From Streptomyces hawaiiensis (GTDB taxonomy: Bacteria > Actinomycetota > Actinomycetes > Streptomycetales > Streptomycetaceae), in contig NZ_CP021978.1 in NCBI RefSeq assembly GCF_004803895.1, forward strand, positions 3,286,001-3,350,000: a stretch of 64,000 nucleotides of DNA, in the 5' to 3' direction. Numbering within the stretch: position 1 is the first letter of the stretch; each line of letters begins with the position of its first letter. Both the position numbers and the translations under genes were made by a program. Of the stretch, positions 55,856 through 63,100 are shown piece by piece. The notes below the pieces were generated by a model. The model saw only the letters and a list, made by a program, of their open reading frames with translations, was not told the DNA's origin and made no database searches.

Positions 55856-56797
55856 ATGGCTCCACCACAGAGAAGCCCACACAGAAGCACATTGCGAAGT
55901 CCCGAACCCATATCCCGGTCCGCATCCGGGCCGACACGCCGGTCGCTGCTCGCGGGGGTGGCGGCGCTCGGCGCGCTGGGTGCCGCCGGATGCAGCCGGG
56001 TCGCCACAGCCTCGGACGTCCAGGGCGGTGAACTGCTCGACCGGCTCCGGGCCGCGGGGGTCGTCCGCCTCGGCATCGCGGGCGAGATCCCGTTCGGCTT
56101 CATCGACCGGAACGGCGAGCTGACCGGTGAGGCGCCGGAACTGGCCAAGGTGATCTTCAAGCGGCTCGGCGTCGACCGGGTGCAGCCCGTGCCGACCGAG
56201 TTCGGCTCGCTCATCCCGGGCCTGAACTCCCAGCAGTTCGACGTCGTGGCCGCCGGGATGTACGTCAACCCCGAGCGCTGCGAGCAGGTCATCTTCGCCG
56301 ACCCCGACTACCAGATGCTCGACGCGTTCATCGTGCGCAAGGGCAACCCGAAGGGGCTGCACAGCTACAAGGACGTCGTCGAGAAGAAGGCGAGGTTCGC
56401 CACCGGGACCGGCTACGCCGAGATCCAGTACGCCGTCGAGGCGGGGTACGAGGAGAGCGAGATCCTGATCGTCCCGGACCAGGTCGCGGGCCTGAACGCG
56501 GTCGAGGCGGGGCGCGTGGACGTGTTCGCCGGTACGGCGCTGACCGCCCGTGAGGTGGTGAAGAAGTCGTCCAAGGCGGAGGCGACCAAGCCGTTCGCGC
56601 CGCTGGTGGATGGCAAACCGCACGTCGACGGGGGCGCCTTCGCGTTCCGGCCGACCGAGACCAACCTGCGGGACGCCTTCAACGTGGAGCTGCGCAAGCT
56701 CAAGAAGAGCGGCGAACTGTTCCGCATCCTCCAGCCCTTCGGTTTCACGAAGGCCGAGATGACGGATCTGACCGCGAAGGAGCTCTGCGGCGGATGA
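55856..56797 (+). CDS. ehuB: EhuB-like solute-binding lipoprotein
   Basis: 313 residues from ATG 55856. Signal sequence with TRRSLLAG and lipobox ending at Cys46, then a polar-amino-acid binding fold (SBP family 3: VRLGIAGEIPFGFIDRNGELTGEAPEL). The aromatic and Arg residues that stack on ectoine cannot be confirmed. It begins a four-gene importer (binding protein, two permeases, ATPase) with the gene order of the Ehu ectoine/hydroxyectoine systems. The stop overlaps ehuC (ATGA). The symbol is by order and similarity. Confidence 0.78.
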   Translation: MAPPQRSPHRSTLRSPEPISRSASGPTRRSLLAGVAALGALGAAGCSRVATASDVQGGELLDRLRAAGVVRLGIAGEIPFGFIDRNGELTGEAPELAKVIFKRLGVDRVQPVPTEFGSLIPGLNSQQFDVVAAGMYVNPERCEQVIFADPDYQMLDAFIVRKGNPKGLHSYKDVVEKKARFATGTGYAEIQYAVEAGYEESEILIVPDQVAGLNAVEAGRVDVFAGTALTAREVVKKSSKAEATKPFAPLVDGKPHVDGGAFAFRPTETNLRDAFNVELRKLKKSGELFRILQPFGFTKAEMTDLTAKELCGG

Positions 56798-57510
56798 CCT
56801 CGGGACTCTGGGAACTCGTACTCAAGGGCGTCTGGGTCACGATCCAGCTGCTCGTCTGCAGCGCCCTGCTGGGCGCCGCGGTGTCCTTCGTCGTCGGCGT
56901 GGCGCGCACCCACCGGCTGTGGATCGTCCGCTTCCTCGCGGGCGTCTACACCGAGGTCTTCCGCGGCACTTCGGCGCTGGTGATGATCTTCTGGGTGTAC
57001 TTCGTGCTGCCGATCGCCTTCGGCTGGCAGCTGGTGCCGCTGTGGGCGGGCACCCTGGCGCTCGGCCTGACCTACGGGGCGTACGGCTCCGAGATCGTGC
57101 GCGGCGCGCTGAACGCGGTCGACCCGGCGCAGAAGGAGGGCGGGATCGCGCTCAGCTTCACGCCCTGGCAGCGGCTGCGGCTGATTCTGCTGCCGCAGGC
57201 GGTGCCGGAGATGATCCCGCCGTTCTCCAACCTGCTGGTCGAGCTGCTCAAGGGCACCGCCCTTGTCTCGATCATGGGCATGGGTGACCTGGCGTTCAGC
57301 GGCAACCTGGTGCGCCTGGCGCTCCAGGAGAGCGCGGAGATCTACACGATCGTGCTGCTGATCTACTTCGTGATCGCCTTCCTGCTGACCCGCGGCATGC
57401 GCGGCCTGGAGCGCAAGCTCAAGGCCGGCACGGGCAAGCAGGTCGGGAGCACACCCGACCAGGAGCTGAACCGTCCGCAGACGACCGGTGTGGGAGGTGC
57501 TGTCGCATGA
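56794..57510 (+). CDS. ehuC: EhuC-like amino-acid-type ABC permease
   Basis: 238 residues, with about five membrane helices of the HisM/GlnP kind (LVCSALLGAAVSFVVGVART, LVMIFWVYFVLPIAFGW). The cytoplasmic EAA-type loop GGIALSFTPWQRLRL is near residue 115. Coupled by ATGA to both ehuB and ehuD. A 25-residue polar tail ends it. Confidence 0.85.
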   Translation: MTSGLWELVLKGVWVTIQLLVCSALLGAAVSFVVGVARTHRLWIVRFLAGVYTEVFRGTSALVMIFWVYFVLPIAFGWQLVPLWAGTLALGLTYGAYGSEIVRGALNAVDPAQKEGGIALSFTPWQRLRLILLPQAVPEMIPPFSNLLVELLKGTALVSIMGMGDLAFSGNLVRLALQESAEIYTIVLLIYFVIAFLLTRGMRGLERKLKAGTGKQVGSTPDQELNRPQTTGVGGAVA

Positions 57511-58157
57511 AGTGGGACTGGAGCGCTGTCAGCGGCTTCATGCCGCACCTGTGGGACGGTCTGCTGGTCACCGTGCAGATACTGGCCCTCGGTTCGCTGA
57601 TCTCGTTCGCGCTGGGCCTGGTGTGGGCGCTGCTGATGCGGTCGCCCTCGCGCTGGGTGACCTGGCCGGTCGGCGTGGTCACCGAGTTCGTCCGCAACAC
57701 CCCGCTGCTGGTGCAGCTGTTCTTCCTCTTCTACGTGCTGCCCGAGTGGGGCCTGACCTTCTCGGCGCTGACCACCGGTGTCTTCGCGATCGGGCTGCAC
57801 TACTCGACGTACACGATGCAGGTCTACCGGGCCGGTATCGAGGCAGTGCCGGTCGGCCAGTGGGAGGCGGCGACGGCGCTGAACCTGCCGCTGCACCGGA
57901 CGTGGACCGCGGTGATCCTGCCGCAGGCGGTGCGCCGGGTCGTCCCGGCCCTCGGCAACTACGTCATCTCGATGCTCAAGGACACGCCGATGGTGATGGC
58001 GATCACCGTGCTGGAGATGCTCGGCCAGGCGCGCCTGTACTCGCAGGAGCACTTCCAGTTCACCGAGCCGCTGACGGTGATCGGCGTGGCCTTCATCGTC
58101 ATTTCCTACCTGGCCTCCCTTGCCCTGCGAGCCCTGGAGCGACGCCTTGCCCACTGA
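57507..58157 (+). CDS. ehuD: EhuD-like amino-acid-type ABC permease
   Basis: 216 residues, polar-amino-acid permease family, with the loop WEAATALNLPLHRTW near residue 120 contacting the ATPase. Partner of EhuC. The last codons overlap the ehuA start by 11 nt. Confidence 0.85.
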   Translation: MKWDWSAVSGFMPHLWDGLLVTVQILALGSLISFALGLVWALLMRSPSRWVTWPVGVVTEFVRNTPLLVQLFFLFYVLPEWGLTFSALTTGVFAIGLHYSTYTMQVYRAGIEAVPVGQWEAATALNLPLHRTWTAVILPQAVRRVVPALGNYVISMLKDTPMVMAITVLEMLGQARLYSQEHFQFTEPLTVIGVAFIVISYLASLALRALERRLAH

Positions 58158-58932
58158 CACTCTCCCCAACCCCGAGAAGAATCCCGCCAGGAGCACCGGC
58201 GAGCTGATCCGGCTGGATCAGGTCACCAAGCGGTTCGGCACCAACACGGTCCTGGACCACCTGGACTTCTCGGTCGACGCCGGCAAGCACGTCACCCTGA
58301 TCGGGCCGTCCGGATCCGGCAAGACCACGATCCTGCGGCTGCTGATGACGCTGCTCAAGCCCGACGAGGGCACGATCACGGTCGACGGGCAGCAGCTGTT
58401 CCCGGCCTCCGACAAGCAGGTCCGCGAGGTCCGCAAGAAGATCGGGATGGTGTTCCAGCAGTTCAACCTGTTCCCGAACATGACGGTGCTGCGGAACATC
58501 ACCGAGGCGCCGGTCACCGTCCTCGGCATGTCGAAGGACGAGGCGGTGGAACGCGCCAAGGGCCTGCTGGACCTGGTGGGCCTGGCCGACAAGTGCGACG
58601 CGCACCCGGCCCAGCTCTCCGGCGGCCAGCAGCAGCGGGTGGCGATCGCCCGGGCCCTGGCGATGCGCCCGCAGGTGCTGCTCCTGGACGAGGTGACCTC
58701 CGCGCTCGACCCCGAGCTGGTCGCGGGAGTCCTCGACGTCCTCAGGGACATCGCCCGCTCCACCGACATCACGATGCTCTGTGTGACCCACGAGATGAAC
58801 TTCGCCCGGGACATCTCCGACCAGGTACTGATGTTCGACTCGGGCCGGATCATCGAGTCGGGATCGCCGGAGAAGATCTTCAGCGACCCGGAGCTGGACC
58901 GGACACGGGAGTTCCTCAGCGCAGTGCTGTGA
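58147..58932 (+). CDS. ehuA: EhuA-like ABC transporter ATPase
   Basis: 261 residues from TTG 58147 (GGAG seven bases upstream, in the end of ehuD). Walker A GPSGSGKTT (about residues 56-64), Q-loop FQQFNLFPNMTVL, signature LSGGQQQR, Walker B LLLDEVTSALD and the switch His in VTHEMNF are all intact. It powers the EhuBCD complex. Unlike the two sugar importers of this window, this system has its own ATPase. Confidence 0.88.
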   Translation: MPTDTLPNPEKNPARSTGELIRLDQVTKRFGTNTVLDHLDFSVDAGKHVTLIGPSGSGKTTILRLLMTLLKPDEGTITVDGQQLFPASDKQVREVRKKIGMVFQQFNLFPNMTVLRNITEAPVTVLGMSKDEAVERAKGLLDLVGLADKCDAHPAQLSGGQQQRVAIARALAMRPQVLLLDEVTSALDPELVAGVLDVLRDIARSTDITMLCVTHEMNFARDISDQVLMFDSGRIIESGSPEKIFSDPELDRTREFLSAVL

Positions 58933-58994
58933 CTACACCGGGTGAACAGGCAGAACACTCCACCCCTTGACCGGGGCGCGACTGGGGCATGCTT

Positions 58995-59008
58995 CTGGCA
59001 TATGTCAG
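58995..59008. promoter_or_regulatory. Near-palindrome CTGGCATATGTCAG before the IclR gene
   Basis: One mismatch pair from a perfect 14-bp palindrome, flanked by a longer inverted repeat (ACTGGGGCA 58981-58989 with TGCCCCAGT 59017-59025). It lies between ehuA and the IclR gene and could be that regulator's autogenous operator. It is related to TGGCATATGCCA at 44547. Confidence 0.45.
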
Positions 59009-59140
59009 AGTGTCATTGCCCCAGTCCGGGGCCCCGGGAATCTTGTCAACCCCCGCTCCTCGCAACGCCATTGCCGGTTAACCTGGAAAAGGTTCACTGA
59101 CCGGATTACGGCCCTACAGCAAGCGCAGGGGGAGACCACC

Positions 59141-59899
59141 GTGGCGCTGAAGCACGAGCCGACCACCCCGTACCACTCGGCCCAGGAAGCCCTGCGCGTC
59201 CTGGAGACGGTGGCGCGCGGTTCCAGCGGTGTCACCGACGCCGAGATCACCCGGCACACCGGCATCACCCCGGAGCGGCTGACCGCGCTCCTGCGCATGC
59301 TGCGCCGCGAGGGCTACGTCGAGCAGATCGCCGACGGCGCGTACGTCACGGGCGAGACCCTGGCCCGCCTCGGTTCCGCCCACCACCGCGAGCAGGCCCT
59401 GCGCGACAAGCTCCAGCGAGCCCTCGACCGGCTGCGCGACTCGGTCGGCGCCGCCGTCTACCTGAGCCGGTACGTCGACGGCGAGATCAGCATCACCCAG
59501 TACGCCGACAGCCCGGCCGCGCCCAAGGTCAACGAGTGGGTCGACTTCCGCTCCTCGGCCCACGCCACCGCCATCGGCAAGAGCCTGCTCACCCAGCTCG
59601 ACCACGCCGGCCGCCGCGACCACCTCGCCCGGCACAAGATGGCCCGCCTCACCTCGCGCACCATCACCAGCGACCGGCTGCTGCTCTCCCGCCTGGAGGC
59701 CCAGCCGCCCACCGTGCCCGTCCTGGACCTCCAGGAGTACGCGATCGGCACGGTCTGCGCGGCCGTCCCGATCACGGCCGGTTCCTCCGTCGGCTGCCTG
59801 GCCCTGTCCCTCCCGGTCGAGCACGCCCACCGCCTGCGCCAGGCCGCGGACGCCCTCAACCGCCACGCGGCCCCGGTGCTGCTCTCCATGGCGATCTAG
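59141..59899 (+). CDS. IclR-family transcriptional regulator
   Basis: 252 residues from GTG 59141 (GGGGGAG upstream). The winged helix-turn-helix (about 13-70: VTDAEITRHTGITPERLTALLRML) precedes a GAF-like ligand-binding domain (about 85-250) with the family's FRSSAHATAIGKSLL motif. Such regulators usually control catabolism of aromatic or amino-acid-like compounds. Location beside ehuBCDA makes that operon, and the amidase/EutA genes, its likely targets. Confidence 0.88.
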   Translation: MALKHEPTTPYHSAQEALRVLETVARGSSGVTDAEITRHTGITPERLTALLRMLRREGYVEQIADGAYVTGETLARLGSAHHREQALRDKLQRALDRLRDSVGAAVYLSRYVDGEISITQYADSPAAPKVNEWVDFRSSAHATAIGKSLLTQLDHAGRRDHLARHKMARLTSRTITSDRLLLSRLEAQPPTVPVLDLQEYAIGTVCAAVPITAGSSVGCLALSLPVEHAHRLRQAADALNRHAAPVLLSMAI

Positions 59900-59995
59900 G
59901 ACGCCGCCGGGTGGTCCGGAGCACCCCTCGGCATTGGGTATTATTTTCTCCGTCGCCCGCCGCGGAACACGGTTCCAGCAGCAGGCGAGAGTCAT

Positions 59996-60069
59996 GCGCC
60001 GCTAGCTCAGTTGGTTAGAGCAGCTGACTCTTAATCAGCGGGTCCGGGGTTCGAGTCCCTGGCGGCGCA
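59996..60069 (+). tRNA. tRNA-Lys (CTT), copy 2
   Basis: Identical to the tRNA at 45333-45406 over all 74 bases: acceptor GCGCCGC/GCGGCGC, anticodon CTT at 60030-60032. No CCA encoded. It immediately precedes the terminator and the caspase-domain gene. Confidence 0.97.
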
Positions 60070-60075
60070 CGGATG

Positions 60076-60105
60076 AGGGGCCTCTCGTGGGAGCGAGAGG
60101 CCCCT
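60076..60105 (+). terminator. Terminator after tRNA-Lys 2
   Basis: Arms 60076-60087 and 60094-60105 (12 bp, AGGGGCCTCTCG with its complement) and a 6-nt loop, followed by TCT. Only 33 bp remain before the next gene's start. Confidence 0.88.
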
Positions 60106-60138
60106 TCTCGTCGTAGGCGGGACGTCGGGGGAGGGATC

Positions 60139-63100
60139 TTGACGAGACCCACGGTGTCGCAGGACAGCGCCGGAGCGAGGCGGTTACTGATCGCTGCCGG
60201 GACGCGTTCCTACCGCGAGCTCGGGGAGCTGCCCAAGGCACACGAGGACGTCCGGCGCGTCGCCACCCTGTTCGAGGGCATGGGATACGAGCGGATCCTG
60301 ACCGAGGTGTCCCTCGACCCCGACGCGGCGGAGTTCGAGGACGCGGTGGCCGACTGGTGTGCGGGCGCCGACCTCACCCCCGACGACGTGCTCGTCGTCT
60401 ACTACGCCGGCCACGGCGACCGCCCGGACGCCGGCGGCTACCGTCTCGCCGCCTCCGGCAGCACCGCACGGCGACCGCGCTCCTGGATCTCCCCGGAGAA
60501 CCTCACGGCCACGCTCGCGGCATCGCCGCTGCGGAACGTGCTGATCATCATCGACGCCTGCCACGCCGGGAAGGGCGCCGCGAGGATCGGCGCCGTGGCC
60601 GACGCCCACGTGGCGGTACGGCCGCGCGGTGACGCCGCCGGTTCCGGCACCTGGGTCATGGTGTCCGCGCGCCACCGCGACCTCGCCCAGGACGGCGTGT
60701 TCCCGGCGGAACTGGAGCGGGCGTACGCCCTCGGCGACGGGCCCTCCCAGCGCTACCTCGCGCCCGCCAAGCTCGCCGACCGGATCACGCGGGCGTTCGA
60801 ACAGGCCGGGCGGCGCCAGCACTGCTCCTGCTCCGTGACCGACCAGACGGTCCAGGCACCGTTCTTCCCCAACCCACGCCACGATCCCCGGGCGGAGGTC
60901 TGCGCCGCCCAGGAGCCCGGCGGCGAGGCCGGTGACCTCACCTCCCACTTCAGCCCCCGCGGCCGGGGGGTGGAACAGGTCCACGACTCGGGCTCCTACT
61001 TCACCGGCCGCAAGCGGGCCCTGGACGCCCTGCGTGCCCATCTGGCCGGCCCGGGCGGAACCGGGCCGCTCGTCGTCACGGCCGCGCCCGGTTCGGGCAA
61101 GTCGGCGGTGCTGGGGCGACTGGTCCTCGACGCGAAGGCCGACGACGCGGACCCCCGCATCGACGTGTCGATCAACGCCCGGCACCAGACGATCGACGAC
61201 CTGGTGACCCGGCTGGCGGCCGCCGCCGACCTCACCGCGGCCGGGCCCACGGAACTGCTGGCCGGACTCGCCGACCGGGATAACCCCTTCCGCGTCGTCA
61301 TCGACTCCCTGGACGAGGCCGGCCCGGCCGGTGACAAGGCGGAGGCCCGCCGCATCGCCTGGGACCTGCTGCGCCACCTCGCGGCCGTGCCGTGCGTCCG
61401 GCTGGTCGTCGGCGTACGCCGTGAACTGCTCCTCCACCTCGGCGACCGCGTCCCCGTCATCGACCTCGACACTGCCGACTACAGCGAGGACACGAGCACG
61501 GCGGAGTACGTCGAGCGCATCCTCACGGACGCCGGTTCTCCCTACGAGGCGGACCCCGCCGCCGCGCGAGTCGTCGCCGAGGGCGTGGCACAGCGCGCCG
61601 GCCGCTGCTTCCTGGTGGCCCGGATGACGGCGACCGCGCTGCGCCGGGGCAAGCCGGTCGACGTCACGGTGCCCGGGTGGGCGCGGCAGTTGCCGTCGGA
61701 CACGGCAGGTGCGTTCCAGGCGTACCTGGAGCGCATGCCCGCCAAGGCGCGCACGACCGCGCTCCCCCTCCTGACCACCCTGGCCTTCGGCGAGGGCCAC
61801 GGCGTGCCCCGCACGGGCGTCTGGACGCGGGTGGCCTCCCTGCTCTCCGGCGTGACACTCACCGAGTCCGACGTCGACGCCCTGCTGGACGAGGACAGCT
61901 CGTACCTCACGGCGGTCGAGGTCGAGGGGCGGAAGTACTTCCGGCTCTACCACCAGGAGCTGGCCGACCATCTCAAGGCGCGGGCGTTGCGGTACCGGGA
62001 CTTGAGCAGTGTGCAGGACTGTTTCGTCAGGACGCTGCTCGATCTGGTGCCGTCCGGTGCCGCGGGCGGCCGTGACTGGGCCCGGGCCGAGCCGTACACC
62101 CGCGGCCACCTGGCCACGCATGCCGCCGCGGCCGGCTCGATCGACGGGCTGATCGAGGATCCGTCCTTCGTGCTGGCGGCGTCGGCGGCGGGGCTGGTGC
62201 CGGCGGTGCAGCACGCGAAGCGGAATCCGCTGCTGGCGATGGTGGTGGAGCGGTGCGCGGATCTGCTGGCCGGCAGGCACGGACCGCATCCCGACCCGGC
62301 AGCCGAACTGGCCTTCGTGGCACGGACGCACGGGGCGATGGACTTCGCGCGCCGGGCGGTCGGGTTGTCGGTGGGTGTGGAGCGCATGTGGACGGAACCG
62401 CGTCGGGTGACGCCGCACAGGATCGTGGGGCGGCACGGGAAGGGCACGTACTCCACGACGTCGGTCTGGTACGGGTGGACCATCCGGGATCTGGTGACCG
62501 AGCAGGGCCGTCATCTGGTGGTGGCGGCCTCGTTCCAGTCGAAAGAGGTCTATGTGTGGCCGCTCGACGATCCGTCGCAGGCGATGGTGCTGCCGCACTC
62601 GCGTCCCGTGCACGGCCTGAAGGTGTTGTCCCACAACGGCCGTTCGCTGGCGGTCACCTTCGACGACACTTCGGAGCTGCGCGTCTGGGATCTGTCGGAC
62701 CTTTCCCTGGTGAGCCGGCTCGTGCTGCCGGGCTGCACCGAGTTCGGCGACCTGGGCGTCCTCGCCGACGGTACAGCGGTCGTCGTCGCGCAGGGGGCGG
62801 GAAAGGTGGTCGTCCTCGATCCGCTCCGCAGGGAGTCGCTGCTGGAGGTCCCCTGCACGAGGTCGGAGGGTCCGGAATGGCAGGACACGCCGAGCGCTCT
62901 CCTCGCGCGTTGCGGCGGGCCCGACGGCTGGCTGGTGGTGTGCGACCCTGCCGGCGGCACCGCCTCCCTGCACGCGCTGGAGAAGCAGGTCGGTGGCGGC
63001 GTCCTCGTCGAAGGGCTGGACTCGCCCCGGCTGAAGGCCGGCGCACAGGAGCCGGACGGCACCACTGTCGTCGCCTTCTTGGAGCAGGGCGGCGACCACG

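Noticed and set aside
45333..60069. The two tRNA-Lys copies as attL/attR of an integrated element
   Set aside because: No integrase, excisionase or plasmid genes lie between them, and the content (cdgA and neighbours) looks like core chromosome.
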